Positions 1 through 10,682 of a DNA stretch of 64,000 nt are shown piece after piece. The translations under genes and the position numbers were made by a program. The stretch lies in NCBI RefSeq assembly GCF_014650115.1, contig NZ_BMUI01000014.1, positions 62,001 to 126,000 of the forward strand, written 5' to 3'. The notes beneath the pieces were generated by a model. The model saw only the letters and a program-made list of their open reading frames with translations. It ran no database searches and was not told where the DNA came from. Source of the DNA: Streptomyces olivaceoviridis. GTDB taxonomy: Bacteria; Actinomycetota; Actinomycetes; Streptomycetales; Streptomycetaceae. The first letter of the stretch is position 1, and each line of letters starts with the position of its first letter.

Positions 1-3000
1 CGCCTTGTAGGCGGCGATCATGCTCTGCTGATAGCCGGGGGAAGGATTGTAGGTGCTGTCGGGAATCTGCACATCGAAGTAGCGTCCGGGGTCGCGCTGA
101 AGCTCGGGGATTTTGAGGAGGTCCCGCTTCGCCAGCCAGTGGGCGTTTCCGGTGATGTAGAAGTTCCACCAGTCTTTCTCGGGGTAGTGATCGGAAAGTG
201 TCTTGAGTTCTGGTACCGCCTTCTGTTCGGTGGGGTCGGGTTCTTCCTGTGCGTCGTAGATCTTGATGATGGCGCGGGTGATCTCTTCGGCGCTGTGGTC
301 ACCCCTGAATATGTGTTCGATATCGGATGAGGCGACCGGGGGCAGTCCCTGTTCGAGGAGGAGTTTGGGAAGGAGCAGGTAGTGGTTGACTGTTGCGGAG
401 GAAGGGTCGACGGGGTTGAGGAGGGTGAGGGCCCGGACGGTGCGAGCGATCGACATGATGATCGCGTGTTCGTTCTTCGTGCCTATGCGCTCGATCTCGC
501 GGTAATGGCGTTCGAACACCGCGTCGATCAGGGCCGGCGCCTCGTGGCCTTCGTAGCGGACCATGATGGCAGGAGTGGCCTCGTCCGACACGACGGTGAG
601 CAGGGCATTACCTGTGTAGGGCCAGGCGTCTCCCATGTGCCGGGTGATCAGTGGCCGGCCGAGCAGCGTCTCCGAGAAGAGATCGGAGCTCACGTAGTGG
701 GAATCCGGGAGATCGGTGAGCCAGCCGAGATCGGACCACCCGAGCGCACGGGCCTCATGGCCCGTCACGACCTGGTGCATACGGACGTAGTCGGCTGAGT
801 TCACCGGCTTCGCCACGGCCTGCGGATCGTTCAGGAACTCGTGGTACGCATCCGTCATGCGCTGCTGGTAGCCGGGGTCGGTCTGCTCGTAGTAGCCGCC
901 GGGATTACCAAGCATCTTGGGATCCGTCAGTGAAGCGTCGGCTGCCTTGGTGAGGTCATCGGCCCTGATGTAGACGTTCCACCACTGCTCTTCGTCCAGG
1001 AAATCCGAAATCGGCTGCGGTCCGAGGGACTCGTCCTCGCCGTCCCCTTCCTCGGACACCGGCTCATGAGGCTCCTCGGGCGTGTGGGAGGTGCTGCCGG
1101 GAACGCGGGAGGGCCCGGCTCCCGGCGTGTGCGGAGCACTGTCGTCGAGCAGGTGCGCGCCGCCGGACCTCCGCAGAGGGCTGCCCGTGACCTCCACGGC
1201 GACGATGTGCCCGGCCTTCTCCCGGGTGGTCATGCGTCGCCATTCGGCGTCGTCGAAGTGCGCCGCGGTCTTCCGCAGGGACTCGTCGAACGCGCCGTCG
1301 GAGACGTCGCCGTGGCGGATGCCCCGTTGCGCGGCGTACGCCATCTTCAGGTCGGTGAGCGGGTTCAGCGGCGTGTGGGTGGGGGGTGTTTCCCGCATGG
1401 CGTTGCCAGCAGGGGAGGGGGTCTCCTGGTGCGACGCCGCGGTCTTGCTGAGGATGCCCTTGCCGAAGGGTGTGGACGGCTCCCAGTGCATGTGCGCCGC
1501 GTGTGTCACCGCCATGTCGTTGCCGGTGCCGACACCGTCCGGCTGCGGTCCGCGCGGCGCTACTCCGTCACCGCCGGGCGTGGTCTGCTCGGCCGTGCCG
1601 GTCCGGACTGACTGCTGCTGGATCCAGGCCCACTGCTGCACCGACCGGCTGCTGTTCCAGATGTGCGGGAAGTAGGGCAGGACGTTGGTGACGAAGTCGT
1701 CGTACATGTGGGCCGGGCCGCCGTCGTACTCGTTCGGCTTCTTGCTCAGGAAGCCGTCGGCGTACCTCACGTACCTGGTGACGGCTGAGTCGACCGTCTC
1801 AGGGTGCTGCCGCAGGGGAGCGGTGGCCGCCGTGTACTTCCGCATGACGTGGCGCAGGCGGTCCGCGTCGAATTCGGCCCGGCTCTGGCCGGCGCGCTCG
1901 TCGAGCCCCAGCTCCCGTCGGATCAGCTCCACGTCCGCGTGGCCGAAGCCGTGTTCCTTGCCGTAGGCCATGACGGGCTTGCGCCACGGGGAGTTCGGGT
2001 CGGGCGGCTGGTACGTCCCCCGAAGCTCGGGCTTCACCTCGAAGTCCTTGGAGTACCGTCCGGACGCGGTCGGCGGCTCGGAGACGACGATGCGCTCGTA
2101 CCCGGGGGCGAGGCCTCCGCTGCTGGTCCGTCCGTAGCCCGCGTCGTGCCACGCCTGCATGCGGACGGAGCCGGTCGAGCCGTCATCCTCCAGGTAGTGG
2201 ACGTCGTGGCCGATCAGCGCGACGGCCTCCAGGTTTCCGGAGCGGAAGCCGACGTGCTGCACGCCGTGCCGCCGGTTCAGGTGGTCGTACAGGCGGAACT
2301 GGCCGGTGCGGGTGTCACCGCCCCAGGCGCTCAGTGCGGCGTCCTTTCCCCGCCAGAAGCCGGTGAGCTGGTGGATGTTCTCGGTGCCGAGTTCGGCACG
2401 CATGTCCCGGACCAGCTCGTCCCACTTGCCCTCCTTGCCCTGGCCGGGGTGCGGGTCGCCGGTGATGATCACCGCCTTGTAGTCCTTCGCCAGGTTCCGC
2501 AGGAGCTGGCGCGTGCCCTCGAAGCTGGTGTCGTGCTCCATCCGGCTGCGCAGACCCGACCAGTTCGTGGACTTGCCGGTGAAGCGGGACCACAGCACCA
2601 GCACGTCCTTCTCGCCCTCCGGGATCCGCACCCCCCGGCCGGCGAGCCATTCGGTGATCTCGGTGTCGCGGTGGTCGTCCAGCTTCCACGCCGTGCGGAT
2701 TCTCGTCCGCAGCTGATCGGAGAAGTGGCGGGCGACGAAGCCGGTGCCGTCCGTGACACCCCACAACTCCTTCTTCCGGTACATGGCGCTGAACTTCTTG
2801 TCGATCTTCCACTGCACCTGGGCGATTCGGGTGGCCTCCTGGTTCAGCGGTTTCCAGACCTTGCCCTGCTCCAGGCTCGGGAGCTCCAGCCTCCAGATGC
2901 GGTCGGGGTGGATCCCGCTCTCCAGGTAGAAGGCCTCGATGGACCGCGACTTGTCCCGGATCGGGTCGTGTCCGGGAAGGCCGGGACCGGGACCGCCCGC

Positions 3001-6000
3001 GATGAGCACGTGCATGTTGGGCTCGTCGAGCAGCATCGCGAGGATGCCGAACTGGTCGCCGGACGCGTAACCCGGGTGCATGACCAGCGAGTTCTCAGGT
3101 GCGTAGACGGGCGGTCGCAGGGTCTGGTGCACACGTGGGTCCACGGCCGGCGCGTGAGCCGCGGACGGCCTCGGGGCAGCCTGTGCCGACGTGGGTCGCC
3201 CGAACGTGCGGGGCCGGCCTGGAGCGCGAGAGGGGCCGGCCTGGCTGTTTCTTGCGGGACGGTCGTTGGGCTTCGTTCGTGTAGGGCCGGCGCCGAGGCC
3301 CTTGGGTGTGGCGGGAGGCAGGTCGTGTGCGGTGCGGAGGTCGACGGTGTGCTGGTGGGCCAGGGCCGCGCCCGCATCGGGGTCGTGCAGGTGGTCGGCG
3401 AGGATGCGTACGGCGTCGGTGAGGGCCGAGTAGGCGGCGGGGCGGGTGATGGCGAGGCCCCCGTCGAGGTGCGGGGGCATGTCGATGACGGAGCCGGTGA
3501 TCGCGGAGGCGTCGGAGACGATCTCGCGGTAGGTGTCCTCGTCCAGCTCCGCCCGAAGCTGCTCGTGGATCGCGTCCGCCTCGTCCGGTGACAGCAGCCT
3601 GGTGTTTCCGCCCGGCGCGTCGGGCTCGGTCGCTCGACCCTTGCCCTTGTCCACCGAACCCGGGACGGCTTCCCCCGGTTCCGAGCCCCGCACGGTCGGC
3701 ACAGGCTCGGCAGCTCGTCCAGGACCGGCCGGGGACGGCTCCCGCACAGCCGTCGACAGGGACTGGTCGCGGACGGGGGACGGAGCGGACTCGGCCACGT
3801 GCGTGGCGGTGTCGTGCGGGGTGCCGGTCTGACCGCTGATGGTGAGGCGGGTCTTGATGAGGCCCTTCAGCGTGTGATAACCGGTGGCGTCCTGCGCGTG
3901 CCGGACCAGCGGGCGGTTGACTTCGAAGTCCTGCGGGGTCTGTTTCAGAAGCTTGTAGGAACCGTGTTCCGCGAGCCCGTCGAACGCCTCTTGCTTGAAA
4001 GCCTGTCCGAGCACGGGTCCGTTGTCCGCGAGTGCGCTGTCCGTGCCGAGGGGGAAGCTGTCCGCGCCCTTGCCCCATGCGACGCGTTCGCTGGTGTTGT
4101 AGTACCAGTCGAGGGGGTTGCGCAGCCAACTGCGCGGGGCCCGGATCGCGTCCATCGTCGCACCGAGATTGCCGGTGTCGATGTCCTGGTGCATGGCGAG
4201 TGCCTTGACCTGGCCGTCGAATCCCCGCTCTGCCAGGTAGGCGCCCAGGTAGTGCTGTGCGGCGAAGAGCGACAGGCCGGTCTGGGTGTAGTCGATGAGC
4301 ACGATGTCCTTGCCCGCTTCGAGGTGCGGGCTGACGAACTCGTCGAAGTGCGCGTCGAGCATCTGCCGCTGCTCGCCGTTGAGCGGGGGATACTTCTTGA
4401 ACGCGTCATGGAAGATCGACCAGTCGCCTTCTTCCGGAGCGGGGCGGAAGTCGGACAGCGGTACCGACTCGGCCCGGTGACCGGTCGCCTGGAGGGCGGC
4501 GATGATCGCGGCGGGGCTGCGGCCCAGTCCCAGGTAGAAGTGCCCGGAAGGCGGGTACTTCTCGGTGATCAGGGCCGACGTTTCGACGACGGCGTCGATC
4601 ACGGCGTCCTGTCCGGCCAGGATCTGCGCATGAGCGGCCGCCCGCAGATCCTTCAGCAACCGCGCCGCGTCGTGCGGTTGATAGACGACTTCGCCGTCAT
4701 GAACCCCGTACAGGTGGTCGACGACCGCTTCGCGCACCGGGCCGGGCGGAACATGCACGCCCTCTTCGGTCAGCCAGTCCCGGACGCCCTTGGGTGTGAG
4801 ACCGACCTTCTGGCCGTCCAGCACGCGGAAGACAGACGTCGAAGGCTCGTACGGGACGCGCACGTACTCCGTCTGCGGCTGCCCCGTGGTGGGGTCGACC
4901 ATCTGCTGCCCGGTTGCCGGGTCGATCTTCGCGACGGGCACGTACCTACCGTCCGACACCATCCACGGCCGTGGCGCGGGACGGGAGGGCTCCTGAACGG
5001 CGTCGGCTCCGGCACCGGCTGCGGGTCCGTGCTCGACCGCGTTCCCGGTGTCGGTTCCGGACGCGGCGTCGTACGTCGACTCCGTGGCGATCGGCGATCG
5101 CAGGGGTGGCTCGGCGACGCGGTGCCCCGAGGACGACGTCTCCGTCACATGTGTACCGGCCCGGTCGGGCTCGTGCAGCCCCTGGGGGACGCCCGCGAGA
5201 ACCCGCGGCGGCGCCTGGTCCAGGTCCAGTTCGTCGCGCAGGACGCGGGCGTGGTCGCCGGCCAGACGGAGGCCCGTCCGGGGATCGTGCTGGTGCTGGG
5301 CCAGAACGACGGCCACCTGGGTCAGGACCGAGTAGGCCGCGGGATCGGCGTCGGCAAGGCCCCTGTCCAGACTGAGCGGCGTGTCGACCACGGATCCGGT
5401 GATCCCGGAAGCCTGGAGGACGATACGGCGGTAGACCTCGGGGTCCAGCTCCGCCCGAAGCCGCTCGTGGATCGCGTCCGCCTCGTCCGGTGACAGCAGC
5501 CTGGTGTTCTCGTCCGGCGCGCCGGGCTCGGTCTGACGGCCCTTCCCCTTGTCCGCCGGAGACGGTGTCTTCGTGCCCGTGTTCGCGTCCGTCCCGGAGA
5601 CCGTGATGCCGGCGGACCGCGCCCGTTCCACGGTGTCTTCCACCTCCTGCGGGGTTCCCCGCAGCAGCTTCTGGGCGACGATCGCCACGTGCCGGTCCAC
5701 GGGGGACAGGCCGCCGAAGTCGTCGGCATGTTCATTGAGTTGCGTGAGCAGTCGGTCCGTGTGCTCCGGGGATCCCCCCAGCCGTACGTACGCCTCCGTC
5801 ACCGCGGCCAGCAACGGGGCGGGGAGCCCGCGGTCGGCGGACGTCTTTCCCCAGAGCCGTTGGAACGACCGCAACGCGTCGGTGTCCTCGCGGTCACCGT
5901 CGCCCCGGCTGGTCGTCGTGTGCTCGGTTCCCGGGCGGGAAGTCGTTCCCGTGCCGGTCGCGGTGTGCGCGTCACGCTGCGGACCGGTGGTGTTCGGCGG

Positions 6001-8442
6001 GGCACTGTCGTGGGCGGCAGGGGTCTGGGACCGGGTCCCGTCCAGCGCGTCGACGGGACCGGCCGCGGCGTCCGGGCCGCGCGTCGCGGTCGTCTCCGGT
6101 GCCGGGGCCAGGTGTGGCGTACCGGAAGCAGGTGTGGAGCCGTCCCGTGCCGGTTCCGGTACGTCCGCTCGTCCCGTCGGCTCATCGAGGTGCCCGGCGG
6201 ACTCGTGCGCCGTGGCCGGAGTCTCCTGCGCGGTGGTGGTCGGGGTCGTCTGCGTGGTGATCGGAGTCGCCTGCGCCGTGGCGGGAGTCTCCTGCGCGGT
6301 GGCCGGGGTCTCGTGCGCGGGGGGTGTCGGCTGTGACTCCGGGCTCTCCGGCTCCCGGCGTCCGGGCCCGCCGGTGCCGCCGGAGGAGCTGGTGGACAGC
6401 CGCTCGGGCCCGGTCGAGCCCGGCTGCGACCCGCGGGTCTCCGGGCGCGACGTACCGGCCGCCGGCCGGCCGGTGTTGTCGCTCTGGGTCTCCGGGCGGC
6501 CCTGGTCCCCTCCGGCCGTGCTCGTGGTGCTGATGCGGGGCGGGGCGGACGGCGGAGTCTGCCCCGCCGCAGGCGCGCCCGGACGCTGCGCGGGTGTGCC
6601 GGCTGCCGTGCCTGTGCCCGCACCGGCCGCCGGTGCACTCGTACCGGCCGCCGGAGCACCCGTACCCGCGGTCGTGGCGGAGCCGGTGCCGGAGCTGGTG
6701 GGCAGCGGCGTCTGGTGGGTGGCGGGGTTGTTGAGAGCCGTCTGAGGCCCTGTCGCACCGAGGCCCTCGGGGATGTTGACGGCCGGGGCGTTGAAGGAGG
6801 GGAAACCGAGGGCGGGGGTGTTGACGGACGGCGGTGTGAACGGGTTCGGGGTCGCCTCGCTGTACGTGGGCGGGGGTGTGAACGCCGCGTTGTGGGTGCC
6901 ACCGAGGCTGGAGTCGCCCCCGGTCGGGTACGGGGTGTACGGGGGCGGGGTGGTGAGGTCGTCGGGTGCGGCCGTGTTGAACTGCTCCGGCGACAGGAGA
7001 AGTTGGGGCAGTTTGAGGTTGAGGCTGAGAGAGCTCTTGATGGTGCTGTGGACGGCGCTCAGGACGGGATGTTTGGCGTGACTGAGGACGTCGCCGCCCA
7101 TCGCGCCGAACGTGGTCTCCTTGCTGGTGGTGAACTGCCCCTGCTCGATGTAGTTGACGACGGCCTCGGACAGGTTCTGGTGGGCCATGCTGAAGCCGGT
7201 GTCCAGCAGCAGGTGCGGCGGCTTCTCCTTCCACACCGACGGCATCGCCTTGGCCACACCGTCCGACAGAGCCGTGCGCAGCGGCTCGTACGTCGCCCCG
7301 AGTTTCTCCATCGGGTCCAGCGCCGACTTCAGCGCGCCGGCCAGGTTCTTGCCGCCGCCCGCGTGCGCCATGAACGCGTTCGCCCACTCCGCCCCCATCT
7401 CCCGGGCGACATCCGGACCCAGCCGGGAGCCGAAGGCCCGCTCGAACTGGTCGCCGACCGCGTGCTGGAAGGCTTCCTGGGCGTCCTTGGAGACGACACT
7501 GTGGGTGAGTTCGACCCGCATCGGCACCGTCAGCTTCGCCAGGTCGGGACCGAACGTGCCGCTGAGGTCGGCCAGGTCCTTGACCAGCGGGGTGTCGGCC
7601 AGGCCGGCCCCGGTCTTCACGGCGGTCTTGGTTCCGGGCGTCACCGACCCCGCCAGGTCCGAGACGGCGGACCTGGTGGGAGTCGACGTCGAAGGATGCT
7701 TGAGGGCGTTCTCGATCGACTCCTGCATCGACTTGACGGCCGCCGGCGAGAACCCCTTCGAGATCAGCTTCTTGATCGGCCCGGTCACCAGCGGCACTCC
7801 CGCGCCGATCGCACCCTGGACCGCACCCGAGAGCACCGCACTGTGCCGGTACTGGTCCCCCTGCGAGGTGTGCTCGCCCCCCAGCGCCAGGATCCACCGC
7901 GCCAGCCCGTCCAGCGCCGTCGACAGTGCCACGTTCGTCACCATCGTCATCGCCGCGTGCGTCAGGAAACGCCGCAGCGTGTTCCCGAACAGGATCTTGA
8001 ACAGTTCCTTCAGCAGCGCCTGCTCGATCGCCGCCCCGATCGGGTTGAAGTCCCACATGATCAGGGTGATCGCCCACTCCACCAGGAACGCCAGCACCTG
8101 GAGGACGATCATCAGATTCGTGTAGTCCAGCTGGTACGCGAACTCCCCGGCCCCGTCCGCCAGCTGTGCCGCCGTGTCCCGCAGCCCCGAGATGTAGTCC
8201 GCCCCGTCCCCCGACAGGAACGTCTTCATCGCATCCACGTACGCCTTGGGCCAGTCACCGTTGGCCCCCTGTGCCGTCCCGCCCGCGACCTGCGCCACCA
8301 GGTTCTGGAACTCGTCCAGGTACTTCACCAGCTCAAGGTGCGGAACCTGGACCTCGTTGCGCATCCGCTCGGACGAACCCAGAGGCACGGACATACCCGC
8401 CACGAACACCACGATCGGGTTGTACCAGGGCTCCTCAGTCAC
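1..8442 (-). CDS. Giant polymorphic toxin with WXG100-like N-terminus (3' end beyond window)
   Basis: One frame stays open from a GTG at 8442 to base 1 (2814 codons, no stop), so the protein is longer than seen. Residues 1-100 are helical and WXG100-like, followed by a hydrophobic segment (about 108-131, LMIVLQVLAFLVEW...) and a helical region to about 480. This resembles the N-terminal half of CpnT-type actinobacterial toxins. A Pro/Thr/Ala-rich linker spans about 495-840. A roughly 100-residue module starting NTRLLSPDEADAIHE occurs twice (about 977 and 1611). Residues about 1295-1420 look phosphoribosyltransferase-like (IVLIDYTQTGLSL at about 1378). Residues about 1787-2165 form a separate alpha/beta domain, perhaps glycosyltransferase-like. 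From about 2480 a WW-x-x-YI...PGYQQ-x-M module begins and restarts at about 2754. It lies beside the T7SS operon and is probably its substrate. The start is supported by a GGGGAT-like sequence just upstream; enzymatic assignments are tentative. Confidence 0.8.
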   Translation of the reverse strand, partial: MTEEPWYNPIVVFVAGMSVPLGSSERMRNEVQVPHLELVKYLDEFQNLVAQVAGGTAQGANGDWPKAYVDAMKTFLSGDGADYISGLRDTAAQLADGAGEFAYQLDYTNLMIVLQVLAFLVEWAITLIMWDFNPIGAAIEQALLKELFKILFGNTLRRFLTHAAMTMVTNVALSTALDGLARWILALGGEHTSQGDQYRHSAVLSGAVQGAIGAGVPLVTGPIKKLISKGFSPAAVKSMQESIENALKHPSTSTPTRSAVSDLAGSVTPGTKTAVKTGAGLADTPLVKDLADLSGTFGPDLAKLTVPMRVELTHSVVSKDAQEAFQHAVGDQFERAFGSRLGPDVAREMGAEWANAFMAHAGGGKNLAGALKSALDPMEKLGATYEPLRTALSDGVAKAMPSVWKEKPPHLLLDTGFSMAHQNLSEAVVNYIEQGQFTTSKETTFGAMGGDVLSHAKHPVLSAVHSTIKSSLSLNLKLPQLLLSPEQFNTAAPDDLTTPPPYTPYPTGGDSSLGGTHNAAFTPPPTYSEATPNPFTPPSVNTPALGFPSFNAPAVNIPEGLGATGPQTALNNPATHQTPLPTSSGTGSATTAGTGAPAAGTSAPAAGAGTGTAAGTPAQRPGAPAAGQTPPSAPPRISTTSTAGGDQGRPETQSDNTGRPAAGTSRPETRGSQPGSTGPERLSTSSSGGTGGPGRREPESPESQPTPPAHETPATAQETPATAQATPITTQTTPTTTAQETPATAHESAGHLDEPTGRADVPEPARDGSTPASGTPHLAPAPETTATRGPDAAAGPVDALDGTRSQTPAAHDSAPPNTTGPQRDAHTATGTGTTSRPGTEHTTTSRGDGDREDTDALRSFQRLWGKTSADRGLPAPLLAAVTEAYVRLGGSPEHTDRLLTQLNEHADDFGGLSPVDRHVAIVAQKLLRGTPQEVEDTVERARSAGITVSGTDANTGTKTPSPADKGKGRQTEPGAPDENTRLLSPDEADAIHERLRAELDPEVYRRIVLQASGITGSVVDTPLSLDRGLADADPAAYSVLTQVAVVLAQHQHDPRTGLRLAGDHARVLRDELDLDQAPPRVLAGVPQGLHEPDRAGTHVTETSSSGHRVAEPPLRSPIATESTYDAASGTDTGNAVEHGPAAGAGADAVQEPSRPAPRPWMVSDGRYVPVAKIDPATGQQMVDPTTGQPQTEYVRVPYEPSTSVFRVLDGQKVGLTPKGVRDWLTEEGVHVPPGPVREAVVDHLYGVHDGEVVYQPHDAARLLKDLRAAAHAQILAGQDAVIDAVVETSALITEKYPPSGHFYLGLGRSPAAIIAALQATGHRAESVPLSDFRPAPEEGDWSIFHDAFKKYPPLNGEQRQMLDAHFDEFVSPHLEAGKDIVLIDYTQTGLSLFAAQHYLGAYLAERGFDGQVKALAMHQDIDTGNLGATMDAIRAPRSWLRNPLDWYYNTSERVAWGKGADSFPLGTDSALADNGPVLGQAFKQEAFDGLAEHGSYKLLKQTPQDFEVNRPLVRHAQDATGYHTLKGLIKTRLTISGQTGTPHDTATHVAESAPSPVRDQSLSTAVREPSPAGPGRAAEPVPTVRGSEPGEAVPGSVDKGKGRATEPDAPGGNTRLLSPDEADAIHEQLRAELDEDTYREIVSDASAITGSVIDMPPHLDGGLAITRPAAYSALTDAVRILADHLHDPDAGAALAHQHTVDLRTAHDLPPATPKGLGAGPTRTKPNDRPARNSQAGPSRAPGRPRTFGRPTSAQAAPRPSAAHAPAVDPRVHQTLRPPVYAPENSLVMHPGYASGDQFGILAMLLDEPNMHVLIAGGPGPGLPGHDPIRDKSRSIEAFYLESGIHPDRIWRLELPSLEQGKVWKPLNQEATRIAQVQWKIDKKFSAMYRKKELWGVTDGTGFVARHFSDQLRTRIRTAWKLDDHRDTEITEWLAGRGVRIPEGEKDVLVLWSRFTGKSTNWSGLRSRMEHDTSFEGTRQLLRNLAKDYKAVIITGDPHPGQGKEGKWDELVRDMRAELGTENIHQLTGFWRGKDAALSAWGGDTRTGQFRLYDHLNRRHGVQHVGFRSGNLEAVALIGHDVHYLEDDGSTGSVRMQAWHDAGYGRTSSGGLAPGYERIVVSEPPTASGRYSKDFEVKPELRGTYQPPDPNSPWRKPVMAYGKEHGFGHADVELIRRELGLDERAGQSRAEFDADRLRHVMRKYTAATAPLRQHPETVDSAVTRYVRYADGFLSKKPNEYDGGPAHMYDDFVTNVLPYFPHIWNSSRSVQQWAWIQQQSVRTGTAEQTTPGGDGVAPRGPQPDGVGTGNDMAVTHAAHMHWEPSTPFGKGILSKTAASHQETPSPAGNAMRETPPTHTPLNPLTDLKMAYAAQRGIRHGDVSDGAFDESLRKTAAHFDDAEWRRMTTREKAGHIVAVEVTGSPLRRSGGAHLLDDSAPHTPGAGPSRVPGSTSHTPEEPHEPVSEEGDGEDESLGPQPISDFLDEEQWWNVYIRADDLTKAADASLTDPKMLGNPGGYYEQTDPGYQQRMTDAYHEFLNDPQAVAKPVNSADYVRMHQVVTGHEARALGWSDLGWLTDLPDSHYVSSDLFSETLLGRPLITRHMGDAWPYTGNALLTVVSDEATPAIMVRYEGHEAPALIDAVFERHYREIERIGTKNEHAIIMSIARTVRALTLLNPVDPSSATVNHYLLLPKLLLEQGLPPVASSDIEHIFRGDHSAEEITRAIIKIYDAQEEPDPTEQKAVPELKTLSDHYPEKDWWNFYITGNAHWLAKRDLLKIPELQRDPGRYFDVQIPDSTYNPSPGYQQSMIAAYKA
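3541..3607. repeat. Direct repeat copy B inside toxin gene
   Basis: This 67-base stretch matches 5443-5509 with one mismatch seen (gctgctcg versus gccgctcg). The offset is 1902 bases, a multiple of three, so both copies code the same segment (LLSPDEADAIHE...) in frame. Similarity continues at the protein level for about 100 residues but weakens in the DNA. Confidence 0.85.
5443..5509. repeat. Direct repeat copy A inside toxin gene
   Basis: Partner of the repeat at 3541-3607. It sits at the start of the first of two homologous linker modules of the toxin. Near-identity of only this edge suggests gene conversion or a recombination joint used in module exchange (inference). Confidence 0.85.
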
Positions 8443-8744
8443 AACATCCCCACAAACGCGAACTCATCGATCGGCAACCGGTCACCGGCCCGCCGAGCGT
8501 GACACCTCACACAGGACGGAACTCACCATCAGTTATACGCGTCGATACGTGTATTAGGTTCGCACGTCTCGCATGCGGAGCACCTACTCGGTGGGGTGTG
8601 GCCGCGTCGCCCCGGCGGGATGAGTCGTAACTCACACGTGCTGTACCCTGCGGTCCTCGGATCCGTTGTGTGGTTGTGGGAGTAGGTAGGTGTGCCGAAA
8701 CCCGACGCACCGGATCCGGCCTGCGCTCCCTCGAAAGGAAGCAC
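8443..8744. promoter_or_regulatory. Divergent intergenic region with imperfect inverted repeat
   Basis: This 302-base gap separates the divergent toxin and ricin-lectin genes, so both promoters should lie here. The clearest element is an imperfect inverted repeat at 8535-8554: ATACGCG and CGTGTAT, six of seven positions complementary, spaced by six bases. The sequence around it is less GC-rich than its surroundings, as expected for a regulatory region. No convincing -10/-35 pair was identified. Confidence 0.4.
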
Positions 8745-10235
<1,491 letters not shown>

Positions 10236-10252
10236 CCGGACCCGATCACACG

Positions 10253-10296
10253 AGAGGACCTCACCGCGCCGGGCAACCGGTGCGGTGAGGTCCTCT
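10253..10296. terminator. Bidirectional terminator between lectin and T7SS operon
   Basis: A perfect 15-bp stem (AGAGGACCTCACCGC at 10253-10267, complement at 10282-10296) encloses a 14-base loop and is followed by TCGTTTGG. It lies between the stops of two convergent genes, so it probably terminates both. Confidence 0.85.
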
Positions 10297-10337
10297 TCGT
10301 TTGGTGACACCTGCTCGGCAGGCCGCCGACGAGCCCG

Positions 10338-10682
10338 TCAGATGTGGGTGTGCGGGGTGGGCAGGTCGTGGATGGCCTTGGTGTTGTCGGTCTGGGTCTT
10401 CTCGAAGTTCTTGCCCGAGCTCAGGGTGAGGCGCGCGGCACCCTCCATGGCTTGCGCCAGGTCGCGTATGCCGTCCCTGAGCAGGTTGTGGAACGGGACG
10501 TAGTTCTGGACGTACTGCTTGCCGTACGAGTCGTTGCCCCACGGAGGGTCCGCCGGGTCGAAGGCGGTGTCCTCGGCGAACTGCTCGGCGGCGCGGTCCG
10601 TCGCCTCCGCGACCTGGTCGGTGGCGCCGGCGCCGGACTGGATACGGCTGGGGTCGGCTACGAAGACGTTGTCATCAGCCAC
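10338..10682 (-). CDS. EspC-like type VII secretion target (last operon gene)
   Basis: The 114-aa protein starts at GTG 10682, eight bases after a GGAGG (10695-10691). The upstream GTG at 10691 overlaps that ribosome site and is disfavoured. It overlaps the end of the YbaB-like gene, suggesting translational coupling. The product is predicted helical with the motif PPWGNDSYGKQYVQNY near its centre, resembling the W-G...G..Y pattern of EspC-type ESX substrates, followed by an amphipathic helix. It ends in a polar HIS/THR tail. Known EspC-like proteins are small secreted partners of ESX systems; secretion here is inferred from position and motif. Last gene before the hairpin at 10253-10296. Confidence 0.65.
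   Translation of the reverse strand: MADDNVFVADPSRIQSGAGATDQVAEATDRAAEQFAEDTAFDPADPPWGNDSYGKQYVQNYVPFHNLLRDGIRDLAQAMEGAARLTLSSGKNFEKTQTDNTKAIHDLPTPHTHI

Noticed and set aside
1804..3591. 595-codon plus-strand open frame
   Set aside because: It lies antisense to the continuous toxin frame and arises from the high GC content; no ribosome site and no domain sense.
6182..8077. 631-codon minus-strand frame
   Set aside because: It is a different frame of the same strand as the toxin; the composition is Arg/Gly/Pro-rich, as in shadow frames, and the toxin frame is continuous across it.
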